A DNA stretch of 20,577 nucleotides from Bdellovibrionaceae bacterium UBA2351 (GCA_002344565.1 DDTZ01000154.1:2435-23011), one strand, 5' to 3'; numbered from the stretch's first letter, positions 1 through 8,400 are shown. Notes: generated by a model not told the origin, from the letters alone. Numbers and translations are program-made.

Positions 1-2276
1 GCCTTGATGAACTGCGCTTCAAGTGTCGTTAACACAACCGAGTTAATAATTCCTTCAACCGTAGTTGTTCTTTGAAGGACGTTGGCGCTACGACGGATTC
101 CCATAAGGAACGGTCCTAGAACTTCCACTTTACCTAATTGCTGCATCAACTTGTAGCTGATATTGGCGCTTTCTAGATTTGGGAACACTAATACGTTAGC
201 TCCGCCTTTGATTTCGCAGAATGGGAAAATACGTTCTGCGATTTCTGAATTAACGGCCGTGTCGGCTTGAATATCGCCATCGATCATTAAGTCTGGGCGA
301 AGTTCACGCGCAATGTCCGCCGCTTTTTTCATTTTAGCGGGTGTACCTGGCGCCGCCGTGAAGTTTGAATAGGATAACATGGCCACTTTAGGCTTTTTTC
401 CAAAGTACTCTACAATGCGACTACATTGTAGAGCGATCTTCGCTAGATTTTCACTCGAAGGGTCAAAGCCCATCGTAGTATCTGCTAACATGACGAAGCG
501 ATCATCAGTTAAAACTAAGTTGCAACCAGCAGCAACTTCATTATGGCCAACACCAATGATTTGCAAGATTGGTTTTACAGCGTCAGCGTAGTTCTGTGTT
601 GACCCAGTCACCAAGCCGTCCGCATCATCCATCATCACCATCATTGAAGCGAAATAATTGGGGTCAGCCATTAAACGTTCTGCTTCTTTTAGTGTCGTAC
701 CTTTGCGTTGGCGACGTTTGTAAAGTTCTTGAACATAGTCTTTGAATTTAGGGTGTTGCGACGGATGAATTATTGGAATGTTTTCAAGCGAAGTTAATTC
801 TAGATTCTTAATTTTCTCACGCACGCGATCGGGATAGCCGATTAAGATCGGTTCACAAATGCCTTCATCAACTAATGTACGTAGGGCTTTTAGGATTTTG
901 TTTGATGTTCCCTCTGGGAAAACGATTTTGCATTTGCGGCCATCCGCTACTGAATTTAAGCGAACGCGATTAATAGATGAACGAATAAATGATTTTGACG
1001 GGCCTTGGAATGATTCCAAACGGTCACGGTATTTATCCCAGTCTTCAATCTTTCGAGTCGCAACACCTGTTTCGATTGCGGCTTTAGCTACAGCTGGCGC
1101 GACCCACATTAATACGCGCGTATCGAACGGTTTGGGAATTAAATATTCGCGACCAAATTTAAAGGCTTTGCCTCCGTACGTTTCGGATACTCGTTCAGGA
1201 ACGGGCTCTCTTGCTAGCGCGGCCAACGCTTTTACGGCGGCTAATTTCATCTCTTCATTAATTTGAGTCGAACGTGTATCTAGGGCTCCACGGAAAATAG
1301 ACGGGAAGCCAAGCACATTGTTTACTTGATTTGGAAAATCAGAACGACCTGTGGCCACAATCGCATCGGGACGTGCGGCTCTCGCTACGCCAGGTTCGAT
1401 TTCTGGGTCGGGGTTGGCCATCGCAAAAATGATCGGATCACGATTCATTTTCATGAGCATCTCCGGCGTCACGGCGCCTGCCACCGATAAACCTACAAAT
1501 ACGTCCGCGCCGTCTAGCGCTTCTGTCAATGTGCGTTTTTCCGTATCCACCATAAACGCGTCTTTGTATTTATTCATTCCCGCTTTGCGGCCTTTGTAGA
1601 TCACACCTTGAGAATCACACATCATTAAGTTTGAACGTTTCACACCGAGTGAAATAAAGATGTTTGAACACGCGACGGCACTGGCGCCGGCGCCGTTTAC
1701 GACCACACGAATTTGACTCATGTCCTTGTTCGTGATTTGGCAGGCGTTTAGTAAGGCGGCTCCGCTTACGATCGCCGTTCCGTGTTGGTCATCATGGAAT
1801 ACAGGAATGTTCATTTCTTTTTTAAGTGTTTCTTCGATTTCAAAACATTCAGGGGCTTTGATGTCTTCGAGATTGATCCCGCCGAATGTAGGTTCCAGTT
1901 GTTTAACTGCTTGAATAAATTCTTTTACGTCAGATGTTTTGATTTCGATATCAAACACATCGATACCTGCGAACTGCTTGAAGAGAATACCTTTTCCTTC
2001 CATCACCGGTTTAGAGGCCGAAGGGCCGATGTTGCCTAAACCTAAAACGGCGGTACCGTTAGAGATTACCCCGACTAGGTTTCCTTTAGAGGTGTAGTCG
2101 TAAACTTTAGATTCGTCTTTTGCGATCGCTTTGCACGGAACAGCAACTCCGGGTGAGTACGCCAGGGCTAAATCTTTTTCAGTAGCACAGGGCTTAGAAG
2201 AAATAACTTCGATTTTTCCTGGCTTGCCTTTTGAGTGGTACTCTAAAGCTTCATTATCAAAATTCCCGTTGCTCAT
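1..2276 (-). CDS. maeB: NADP-dependent malic enzyme fused to a phosphotransacetylase-like domain (C-terminus cut by window edge)
   Basis: Oxidatively decarboxylates malate to pyruvate, making NAD(P)H in the cytoplasm. About 758 codons are open from the ATG at 2276 to the left edge. MaeB proteins are about 760 residues long, so only the last few residues should be missing. The N-terminal malic enzyme part shows SPGVAVPCKAIAKD (about 41-54), the metal-binding stretch NLEDIKAPECFEIE (135-148), VFHDDQHGTA (159-168) and the nucleotide-binding NGAGAS (194-199). From about residue 430 (KIVFPEGTSNKILKAL) the sequence matches the phosphotransacetylase-like domain, which in this family is usually regulatory (acetyl-CoA sensing) rather than catalytic. 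The start is supported by AAGGAA four bases upstream and by the promoter at 2342-2370. It is divergent from the secreted-protein gene. Next to a beta-oxidation operon it could supply NADPH and pyruvate during growth on fatty acids (inference). NADP preference is assumed from the MaeB architecture. Confidence 0.95.
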   Translation of the reverse strand, partial: MSNGNFDNEALEYHSKGKPGKIEVISSKPCATEKDLALAYSPGVAVPCKAIAKDESKVYDYTSKGNLVGVISNGTAVLGLGNIGPSASKPVMEGKGILFKQFAGIDVFDIEIKTSDVKEFIQAVKQLEPTFGGINLEDIKAPECFEIEETLKKEMNIPVFHDDQHGTAIVSGAALLNACQITNKDMSQIRVVVNGAGASAVACSNIFISLGVKRSNLMMCDSQGVIYKGRKAGMNKYKDAFMVDTEKRTLTEALDGADVFVGLSVAGAVTPEMLMKMNRDPIIFAMANPDPEIEPGVARAARPDAIVATGRSDFPNQVNNVLGFPSIFRGALDTRSTQINEEMKLAAVKALAALAREPVPERVSETYGGKAFKFGREYLIPKPFDTRVLMWVAPAVAKAAIETGVATRKIEDWDKYRDRLESFQGPSKSFIRSSINRVRLNSVADGRKCKIVFPEGTSNKILKALRTLVDEGICEPILIGYPDRVREKIKNLELTSLENIPIIHPSQHPKFKDYVQELYKRRQRKGTTLKEAERLMADPNYFASMMVMMDDADGLVTGSTQNYADAVKPILQIIGVGHNEVAAGCNLVLTDDRFVMLADTTMGFDPSSENLAKIALQCSRIVEYFGKKPKVAMLSYSNFTAAPGTPAKMKKAADIARELRPDLMIDGDIQADTAVNSEIAERIFPFCEIKGGANVLVFPNLESANISYKLMQQLGKVEVLGPFLMGIRRSANVLQRTTTVEGIINSVVLTTLEAQFIK

Positions 2277-2341
2277 AACATTCCTTTATACGCTCTAAAA
2301 TCTAAGGTTTTTTCTAGGAGCGAATTGTTAAATAAGGCCCT

Positions 2342-2370
2342 ATTAAAAGGGGGTTAGGTAGTATTGTCAA
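2342..2370 (-). promoter_or_regulatory. Sigma70-type promoter of the malic enzyme gene
   Basis: On the minus strand a perfect -35 TTGACA (2370-2365) is followed by a 17-base spacer and TTTAAT (2347-2342, five of six matches to TATAAT). The predicted transcript start near 2335 gives a leader of about 60 bases before the ATG at 2276. No operator was recognised. Confidence 0.75.
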
Positions 2371-2524
2371 ATTGAACTGGGTGCATAAAAAATACGCTCT
2401 GGAAAAAGAAAAAAAGTTTTAACCCAACCCTAAGGCTTGATCGTCTTATAAGCAGACGGGCGGACGGAATCGCTCAAGAATAAGGCAAGATGTCTTGTTC
2501 AGTTAACAGATCAGGGAGGATCGC

Positions 2525-2866
2525 ATGAAAAAGGTTTCAATTTTGGTAGCTATAATTATGATTCACAGTGGCTATACCGTTCGTGCGGCCGCATCTGTGG
2601 ACTTTAACAAGGAGATCGAAATGGTAATGCAGGAGCAGTTTAACACGCATATGGAAACAGTGACAAAAACAGGTGTCACCGAAGCGGCCGTGGACTTTGA
2701 GAACACGTACCGCAAGCCGTCTCCGTCAAAAAATCTAACATTTTTTCCCCTGAAACTACGGGCGAAGCCTAAGCCAAAGACTAAAGTCGCTGACTTGAAA
2801 ACATCAGCTCCAGGGACGGATGCGCGAGCGAATTTGATACAGCTGTATCGGGAGCAAGTTTTATGA
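2525..2866 (+). CDS. Small secreted protein of unknown function
   Basis: I do not recognise a family. The 113-residue product starts with a short signal peptide: MKK, a hydrophobic stretch (VSILVAIIMIH), then an AxA-type cleavage site around RAAAS (residues 20-24). The mature part is about 90 residues. It is first polar and helical-looking (DFNKEIEMVMQEQFNTHM), then turns very basic and proline-rich (KLRAKPKPKTK, about 77-87), and ends in a short helical segment (ANLIQLYREQVL). The start is decided by a strong ribosome-binding site, AGGGAGGA, four bases before the ATG. TATAAG at 2447-2452 could be a -10 box but lacks a convincing -35. The stop overlaps an ATG (ATGA at 2863-2866) that opens only an eight-codon reading frame, so a translationally coupled partner may once have followed. 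Likely periplasmic or released; the role is unknown. Confidence 0.75.
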   Translation: MKKVSILVAIIMIHSGYTVRAAASVDFNKEIEMVMQEQFNTHMETVTKTGVTEAAVDFENTYRKPSPSKNLTFFPLKLRAKPKPKTKVADLKTSAPGTDARANLIQLYREQVL

Positions 2867-2956
2867 GCACGTTAATGAAGAAATCTTGAGACTATCAGGA
2901 GTGTATAGTGCGGTCTGTCTTTTGAATGGAGGTTCATTAAAAAATTGTAAAATTCT

Positions 2957-3012
2957 ACTCCTTAGATATCATTTTAGATGAAGAATCTAATAGATAACTA
3001 AGGAGTTTTTTT
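2957..3012. promoter_or_regulatory. Long hairpin sequestering the thiolase Shine-Dalgarno, followed by a T tract
   Basis: The left arm ACTCCTTAG (2957-2965) is the exact reverse complement of CTAAGGAGT (2998-3006), which contains the Shine-Dalgarno AAGGAG of the thiolase gene. After one A/A mismatch the stem continues with TATC (2967-2970) paired to GATA (2993-2996). After a small internal loop comes an inner stem TTAGAT/ATCTAA (2974-2979/2985-2990) closed by a GAAGA loop. This gives about 19 base pairs in 50 bases, followed by seven T residues (3006-3012) that touch the ATG at 3013. It looks like an intrinsic terminator but sits in the translation initiation region. It could be a terminator/attenuator, a translational switch or thermosensor, or an operator palindrome. 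The structure is seen directly; its function is inferred. Confidence 0.6.
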
Positions 3013-4368
3013 ATGTCGGGAGCTTCAAAAGCTAAATCGCCTCGTGATGTCGTTATAGTGGAGGGTTTTAGAACTCCGTTCGTAAAATCGGGTGATAAAT
3101 TTTCTACCGTTCACCCAGCAGATCTGGGTAAGGTGGCTTTAAAAGCCGTTCTTGCAAAAACAAATCTAAATACAAATGAAGTTGATGAAGTCATCATCGG
3201 TAACACGGGCAATCCACCAGATGCGGTGAATATTTCTCGTGTTGTTGCGTTGGGTTCCGGAATCCCGCAAAAGACTTCGGCGTATACCGTCCACAGAAAT
3301 TGCGCGTCAGCTTTAGAGAGTATTTCTAACGGGTACGAGAAAATCCGCAGCGGCACTATGGATGTCATCATCGCGGGTGGGACGGAAAATATGTCTCAAA
3401 TGCCGATCTTGATGCCGCAAAAATTCCAAAAAATCTTTATGGATCTTCCTCGCGCTAAAGGTCCCTCACAGGCGCTGCCACTGTTGTGGAAACTATTTAA
3501 AACCGACGTTAAGCAAATCAAAGCGATGCTTTCAGGTGATATGCGAAATGAGTTAATGCCGTCTGCTGCAGTTATGCAGGGTCTGACGGATCCTTTTGTT
3601 GGAATCAACATGGGGCAAACCGCCGAGATCTTGGCAAAAGAGTGGGGTTTGTCTCGCCAGACTCAAGATGAATTTGCTTTGCGGTCTCATAAGTTAGCGT
3701 CCGCAGCTAAAGAAAAACTTCGTGAGGAAATTTCTCCGGTAGCGCTGGCTCCGGATTATAAAGAAACAATCGTGGATGATATTGGTCCTCGGGATAATCA
3801 GACGATCGAAGCATTGAATAAATTAAAACCGTTCTTTGATAAAGAAACAGGAACTATCACGGCGGGTAACTCGTGTCCTATCACAGACGGTGCAGCGATG
3901 GTGTTATTGATGTCGCGCGAGAAAGCGGAATCACTTGGTTATAAACCCCTGGCTCGTATTTTATCATATGGCTTTGCGGGATTGGAGCCGGAGCGTATGG
4001 GGCTAGGCCCTGTGTACTCAACTCCGGTTGCATTAAAGCGTGCCGGTCTTGAATTAAAAGACATGGGTTTGATCGAATTGAATGAAGCCTTCGCAGCGCA
4101 AGTGCTTGCGTGTCAGAAAGCATTCAACTCGGATGAGTTTGCAAAAAACAAACTAGGTTTATCTCAACGTGTGGGTGAGGTGAGATCTGAAATTCTAAAC
4201 GTAAATGGCGGTGCGATCGCGTTAGGACATCCGGTGGGAACGACGGGAACACGTATCACGTTGACGTTGATGCGCGAAATGCGTCGTCGCAGTGTTCAGT
4301 TTGGTTTAGCCACATTGTGTATTGGTGGCGGTCAAGGTGGATCAATCATTATCGAGAACGAAAATTAA
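3013..4368 (+). CDS. fadI: Acetyl-CoA acyltransferase (3-ketoacyl-CoA thiolase), FadI/FadA type
   Basis: Catalyses the last step of fatty-acid beta-oxidation, cleaving 3-ketoacyl-CoA with CoA to acetyl-CoA and a shortened acyl-CoA, in the cytoplasm. The 451-residue length fits the FadI branch. Visible thiolase motifs are the nucleophilic cysteine C97 in HRNCASALES, AGGTENMSQMP (121-131), GINMGQTAE, ELNEAFAAQ, the C-terminal catalytic H406 in GGAIALGHPVG and the second cysteine C436 in LCIGGGQGG. It is followed after 17 bases by the multifunctional hydratase/dehydrogenase, the expected partner subunit, so the two form an operon and probably a trifunctional-like complex. The ATG is preceded by CTAAGGAG at good spacing, but that site lies inside a long hairpin, which suggests regulated translation or attenuation. 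The symbol is by analogy; fadA would be an acceptable alternative name. The reaction is near certain, chain-length preference is not. Confidence 0.94.
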   Translation: MSGASKAKSPRDVVIVEGFRTPFVKSGDKFSTVHPADLGKVALKAVLAKTNLNTNEVDEVIIGNTGNPPDAVNISRVVALGSGIPQKTSAYTVHRNCASALESISNGYEKIRSGTMDVIIAGGTENMSQMPILMPQKFQKIFMDLPRAKGPSQALPLLWKLFKTDVKQIKAMLSGDMRNELMPSAAVMQGLTDPFVGINMGQTAEILAKEWGLSRQTQDEFALRSHKLASAAKEKLREEISPVALAPDYKETIVDDIGPRDNQTIEALNKLKPFFDKETGTITAGNSCPITDGAAMVLLMSREKAESLGYKPLARILSYGFAGLEPERMGLGPVYSTPVALKRAGLELKDMGLIELNEAFAAQVLACQKAFNSDEFAKNKLGLSQRVGEVRSEILNVNGGAIALGHPVGTTGTRITLTLMREMRRRSVQFGLATLCIGGGQGGSIIIENEN

Positions 4369-4385
4369 AAGGCTGAGGATTCAAT

Positions 4386-6545
4386 ATGAGCATGCAAGAC
4401 AGTTTCAAAATTAAGTACAACGGTGATATCGCGACGCTAGAAATGGATCTTCAAGGCGAGAAAGTAAATAAACTTTCAACGGCCGTGATGGGCCGATTCA
4501 AAGACGTTATCGAAGAAGTTTCAAAATCAAAGGCAAAGGTATTTATCATTAAATCACTTAAGCCAAAGATTTTCGTAGCGGGCGCCGATATCGAAGAAAT
4601 CAAAAATCTAAAAACTAAAGACGCGGTGGAAGCGGCGGTAAAAGGTGGCCAGGATATTTTCAATTTACTAGAAGATATGCCGCAAGTGACGATTGCATCG
4701 GTGAATGGTGCATGTGCGGGTGGTGGTTGCGAAATGATCTTAGCGTGTGACTACAGAATCGCATCGGAAGATCCTTCGACTCGTATCGGTCTGCCAGAAA
4801 CGCAGCTCGGTATTATTCCTGGTTTTGGAGGCTGTGTTCGTTTGCCCCGTACTATTGGTATTCAAGCGGCTCTTGATATTATCTTAGCAGGTAAATTATT
4901 GAATGGTAAGAAAGCTAAAAAAGCAGGCCTGATAGATAAATTAGTTCATCAGTCCATTCTTGAAGAAGAAACCCTGAAGTGGGCTAATCAGATTCTCAAA
5001 GACGGCGCTCAAAAACGTCGTAAAATATTCCAGCCGCAGGGTTTGGTTGGAAAAATTTTGGAAGGTGGATTAGGTCGCGGTATCGTATTTAGTAAAGCTA
5101 AAGAAGCTACGATGAAAGCAACGAAAGGTCACTATCCGGCGCCGATCGCTGCATTGCAAGTCGTGAAAGAAACCTACGGCATGAGTGATCGTCAGAAGGC
5201 GCTTGATGTCGAACGAAAATATTTCGGAGAGATGGCGTTAACGGATGTGTCTAAAAATTTGATTCACGTATTCTATTTAACAGAAATGGTAAAAAAACAA
5301 ACGGGCTTGCCAGCGGGAAGTTCAGCGAAAGCGAAAGACGTAAAAGCGGTGGGTGTTTTAGGTGCGGGTACGATGGGTGGTGGCATCGCCTATATCGGTG
5401 CGGATAAGGGTATTCATATGCGCGTAAAAGATATCAACCACGATGCTCTTAATAAGGCTTATAAACACGCATCTGATATCTGGGCTAAGCTTGTTAAGAA
5501 GAGAGTGATCGATAAATTCCAGGCGAAACAAAAAATGGATTTAGTGTCGGGCGGCTTGGGGTACGAAGGTTTTAAAACCTTGGATGTTGTAATCGAAGCG
5601 ATCGTTGAAGATATGAATATTAAACGTAAAGTAATCGCTGAAACCGCAGGTCAAATGCGTTCTGATGCGATCATCGTGACAAATACGTCTTCATTAAGTG
5701 TAACGGAAATGGGGCAGGCTCATCCGAAACCGGAAAATTTTGCAGGGATGCATTTTTTCAATCCGGTAGATAAAATGCCGTTGGTTGAGGTTATTCGTGG
5801 TCCACAGTCTAGTGATGAAACGATTGCAACAATTTTTGAATTGTCTAAGAAAATGGGAAAAATGCCGGTGGTTGTAAAAGACGGACCGGGCTTTCTAGTG
5901 AATCGTTTATTAATTCCTTATCTGAATGAAGCTACGTTCATGTTCCAAGAAGGAATGGATATTAAAAAAATGGATGACTGGTACGTGAAAAACTTCGGAA
6001 TGCCCATGGGCCCATTAGCTTTAATGGACGAAGTGGGATTGGATGTTGGTATCAAAGTCGTTAAGATCTTTAATAAAGCCTTCGGTGCTCGTGTTCAGGT
6101 TCCTGATGTGATGGAAAAAATCTCGAAGTCAGGTCGTCTAGGTAAGAAAAATGGCAAAGGCTTCTATAAATACTCAGCGGAAGGTAAACGCCTAGAGCCA
6201 GACGAAACTATGTACACGGATATGGGATTATCAGCGCCCACAAATCCACTGACTGAGAAGGAATGTATCGAACGCGGCGTTTTCTCGATGATCAACGAGT
6301 GTGCGTCCGCGTTGTATGAAGACCGCATTGTCGACACACCGGATGAAGTGGATTTGGCGATGATCATGGGAACAGGTTTCCCTCCGTTCCGAGGTGGTCT
6401 GTGTCGTTATGCAGACAGCGTCGGTTCACAAAATATCGCCAATGCCCTGGAGCAGTATTCTATGCAAAGAAATGCACCTCGGTTAAAACCGATGGGAGCG
6501 TTGAATGCGATGGCAAAGGACAATAAAAAGTTTTACTCTAAGTAA
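4386..6545 (+). CDS. fadJ: Fatty acid oxidation multifunctional protein: enoyl-CoA hydratase / 3-hydroxyacyl-CoA dehydrogenase
   Basis: Performs the hydration and NAD-dependent oxidation steps of beta-oxidation. The N-terminal crotonase domain (about 1-190) shows ANGAC-like NGACAGGGCE with glutamate E116 and GLPETQLGIIPGFGG with E138, the two catalytic acids of FadB/FadJ proteins. After a linker, the dehydrogenase domain starts with VGVLGAGTMGGGIA (323-336), an NAD-binding GxGxxG loop. Catalytic H456 lies in GMHFFNPVDKMPLVEV, followed by DGPGFLVNRLL. The C-terminal helical domain has the repeated GxGFPPFRGG pattern near residue 658. The 719-residue length is normal for the family. A GAGGA site precedes the ATG. 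It lies 17 bases after the thiolase and is co-transcribed with it, and a strong intrinsic terminator follows. FadJ rather than FadB is chosen only because the thiolase comes first and looks FadI-like. Confidence 0.94.
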   Translation: MSMQDSFKIKYNGDIATLEMDLQGEKVNKLSTAVMGRFKDVIEEVSKSKAKVFIIKSLKPKIFVAGADIEEIKNLKTKDAVEAAVKGGQDIFNLLEDMPQVTIASVNGACAGGGCEMILACDYRIASEDPSTRIGLPETQLGIIPGFGGCVRLPRTIGIQAALDIILAGKLLNGKKAKKAGLIDKLVHQSILEEETLKWANQILKDGAQKRRKIFQPQGLVGKILEGGLGRGIVFSKAKEATMKATKGHYPAPIAALQVVKETYGMSDRQKALDVERKYFGEMALTDVSKNLIHVFYLTEMVKKQTGLPAGSSAKAKDVKAVGVLGAGTMGGGIAYIGADKGIHMRVKDINHDALNKAYKHASDIWAKLVKKRVIDKFQAKQKMDLVSGGLGYEGFKTLDVVIEAIVEDMNIKRKVIAETAGQMRSDAIIVTNTSSLSVTEMGQAHPKPENFAGMHFFNPVDKMPLVEVIRGPQSSDETIATIFELSKKMGKMPVVVKDGPGFLVNRLLIPYLNEATFMFQEGMDIKKMDDWYVKNFGMPMGPLALMDEVGLDVGIKVVKIFNKAFGARVQVPDVMEKISKSGRLGKKNGKGFYKYSAEGKRLEPDETMYTDMGLSAPTNPLTEKECIERGVFSMINECASALYEDRIVDTPDEVDLAMIMGTGFPPFRGGLCRYADSVGSQNIANALEQYSMQRNAPRLKPMGALNAMAKDNKKFYSK

Positions 6546-6546
6546 T

Positions 6547-6562
6547 TAGTTTTTTAAAACTA
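6547..6562. repeat. AT-rich perfect palindrome just after the beta-oxidation operon
   Basis: TAGTTTT, two T, AAAACTA: seven-base arms beginning one base after the fadJ stop codon. It is too AT-rich to be a strong terminator alone and lies 14 bases before the GC-rich terminator at 6576-6609. It may help 3'-end processing or be a chance palindrome. Confidence 0.4.
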
Positions 6563-6575
6563 GATTAATTTTAAA

Positions 6576-6609
6576 ACGCGGTGAAGGTAGTCTTCCCGCG
6601 TTTTTTTTT
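6576..6609 (+). terminator. Intrinsic terminator of the beta-oxidation operon
   Basis: Stem ACGCGG-(T bulge)-GAAG pairs with CTTC-CCGCGT around a GTAGT loop (6576-6601). A run of nine T follows (6601-6609) and AAA precedes the stem. This is a textbook rho-independent terminator about 30 bases after the fadJ stop. Confidence 0.88.
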
Positions 6610-6647
6610 CGCCAATCGCCAAACCCCTAGCTTCCAACGAAAAAATC

Positions 6648-6679
6648 TTTCTTTTGTAAAGAAAACATAGAATTATAAT
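6648..6679 (+). promoter_or_regulatory. Probable promoter of the carboxypeptidase gene with an overlapping inverted repeat
   Basis: A perfect -10 hexamer TATAAT lies at 6674-6679, 26 bases before the ATG at 6706. The best -35-like hexamer is TTGTAA (6654-6659), but its spacer is only 14 bases, so the core promoter is atypical. The inverted repeat TTTCTTT-TGT-AAAGAAA (6648-6664) covers the -35 region and could be an operator. Confidence 0.5.
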
Positions 6680-6705
6680 CGGGATCGTTCCTAGAGGAGT
6701 TCACT

Positions 6706-8394
6706 ATGTATCAATCCTGCGAAAAATATCTAAACAATGAAGACTTAGTTCAATTTCTAAATGTGACTCGTGAAAAACATAGTCGCTATTTTGATTTTGA
6801 ATCTATTGGAAAATCTTCGCTTGGTGAAGATATATATTTAGTCACTTTGACGGATAAAGAATATAAACATCATTCGGAAAAACCGGCATTCTGGATTGAT
6901 GCGAATATTCATGCAAGTGAGGTTGCAGGTACACAAGGAGTCGTGTTTTTTATCGAACGATTGCTGGATGAATCGCATCCCAATACCTCTCAGCATAAAG
7001 AGTTAATGAAGAAGATGACGTACTATTTGATTCCACGATTTTCACCTGATGGCGCGCGCGCTTTTTTTAAAGAGTCGAATTCTTTTCGTTCAACGCCGCT
7101 TGAGATGTCATATGATTATTCTAATTTTAAACGCCAAGATTTGGACGGTGATGGTGATATCACATTAATGCGTTGGAAGGATAAGGCTGGTCCATTCAAA
7201 GAACTGGCCGGCCATCCCGGTATTTTGGTTCCACGCGATGCCAGTGATTTTCCATTGGATTCACACGTGTACTATCAAGTAGTGCCAGAAGGCACATGGA
7301 CTAATTTTGATGGTTTCAAAAAGGCAAAGAACTATGACGTTGGCTATGATTTCAATCGCCAGTCGCCTTCGTTCTTTGCTCCAGAAGGAATTCAGAAGGG
7401 GGCAGGTACACTGCCTCTTGAGTTTCCAGAGACCCGCGCGGTCGCAAATGCGATTCGTGCGCGTAAGAATATTTTTGCGTCCAATTCGTATCATACATAT
7501 GGGGGGTTCATTATTAAAACGCCAGCTAATGTTCCCGAAGCCTCTGTTCCTCTAGAGGATCGTATGCGTTCGGAAATGATTGGTGAGTTGTTGCAAAAAA
7601 ATACAGGCTACACGGTTCATTCCGGTGGAGATGATTTTGTATATGTTCCGGGACAGCCTCTTCCGGGAACATTTGATGAGTGGTACTATTTGCACCTAGG
7701 GATCATGGGGATGACCGTTGAGTACTGGGATGTATGGAAGCAGGCGGGTATGTCCTGGAAAAAAGCGGTCGAAAAATACGAGACACTTTCTGCTGAAAAC
7801 ATGGTTAAGTTAGTGATCTGGGCCAAGGAGAATCTAAAACGGGACGAGTATTTTAAAGAATGGACGTCCTATGACCATCCTCAGCTAGGTAAGGTAGAAA
7901 TAGGTGGATTTAAAACAGCATTCTTTTTAACAAATCCACCAGTGAAGTACTTAGCTAAAGAGATTGAAAATGTGTTTGAAGGCAGTTTTGCGGTATCGCG
8001 AATGGCGCCTTTGGTTGAGGTGGAATCTATTTTGGTGCAACCTGTGGAGGGCGATGTGACGAAGGTCAGCGTTGTTGTGAAAAATACGGGTTATTTTCCA
8101 ACATATGGTTCTGCTCAAGCATTGAAAGTCAAAATCGTTAACAAGCCTTTATGTAAAACATCACTCAGTGCTAAGTCCGGTGAGTTAAAAATTCTTTCGG
8201 CTCCTACTCCAGAGTCTATCCATCATCTGAAGGGTTTTTCAGATAGCAACCCACGCGTGTCACCATTTTTTGGGACGGGATTTAGCCATGAGTACGAACA
8301 ACAATTAAGCTGGATCATTCAGGGTCATGGTGAGTTCACATTTGAAATTAATTATTATAAGGGCGGAGTTGTTAGGCAGACCGTAACTGTTTAG
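6706..8394 (+). CDS. Zinc carboxypeptidase, M14 family
   Basis: A metallopeptidase that should trim C-terminal residues from peptides. All M14 landmarks are visible: the zinc-binding HxxE as H69-A-S-E72 in DANIHASEVAG, substrate-binding N217-R218 in YDFNRQSP, third zinc ligand H263 in SYHTYGGF, and the catalytic glutamate E339 in GMTVEYWD. DLDGDGDI (145-152) resembles the acidic calcium-type loop found in a large-bodied subgroup of M14 peptidases. Residues beyond about 400 form a beta-rich extension of unknown role. The protein has 562 residues. No signal peptide is visible (MYQSCEKYLNNEDL), so it appears cytoplasmic unless exported another way. The ATG has GAGGAG seven bases upstream. The stop abuts directly the stop of the convergent small membrane protein gene. 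Peptide scavenging is an inference. Confidence 0.9.
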   Translation: MYQSCEKYLNNEDLVQFLNVTREKHSRYFDFESIGKSSLGEDIYLVTLTDKEYKHHSEKPAFWIDANIHASEVAGTQGVVFFIERLLDESHPNTSQHKELMKKMTYYLIPRFSPDGARAFFKESNSFRSTPLEMSYDYSNFKRQDLDGDGDITLMRWKDKAGPFKELAGHPGILVPRDASDFPLDSHVYYQVVPEGTWTNFDGFKKAKNYDVGYDFNRQSPSFFAPEGIQKGAGTLPLEFPETRAVANAIRARKNIFASNSYHTYGGFIIKTPANVPEASVPLEDRMRSEMIGELLQKNTGYTVHSGGDDFVYVPGQPLPGTFDEWYYLHLGIMGMTVEYWDVWKQAGMSWKKAVEKYETLSAENMVKLVIWAKENLKRDEYFKEWTSYDHPQLGKVEIGGFKTAFFLTNPPVKYLAKEIENVFEGSFAVSRMAPLVEVESILVQPVEGDVTKVSVVVKNTGYFPTYGSAQALKVKIVNKPLCKTSLSAKSGELKILSAPTPESIHHLKGFSDSNPRVSPFFGTGFSHEYEQQLSWIIQGHGEFTFEINYYKGGVVRQTVTV

Positions 8395-8400
8395 TTACGG
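8381..8400. terminator. Hairpin shared by two abutting convergent stop codons
   Basis: CCGTAACT, loop GTTT, AGTTACGG: a perfect eight-base-pair stem that contains the last codons and stop of the carboxypeptidase (TAG, 8392-8394) and, on the other strand, the stop of the small membrane protein (TAA, 8397-8395). Being symmetric it forms in both transcripts. There is no T tract on either side, so terminator function is uncertain; it may protect 3' ends. Confidence 0.45.

Noticed and set aside
379..2039. Several plus-strand open frames of 64-135 codons
   Set aside because: They are antisense shadows of the malic enzyme gene, without ribosome-binding sites or recognisable domains.
2364..2393. Plus-strand promoter TTGTCA...AAAAAT for the secreted-protein gene
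   Set aside because: The match arises from the minus-strand TTGACA of the malic enzyme promoter; the plus-strand -10 is poor and the distance to the gene is over 130 bases.
2486..2497. CAAGA-TG-TCTTG inverted repeat before the secreted-protein gene
   Set aside because: Five-base arms are expected by chance at this frequency and no second copy was seen.
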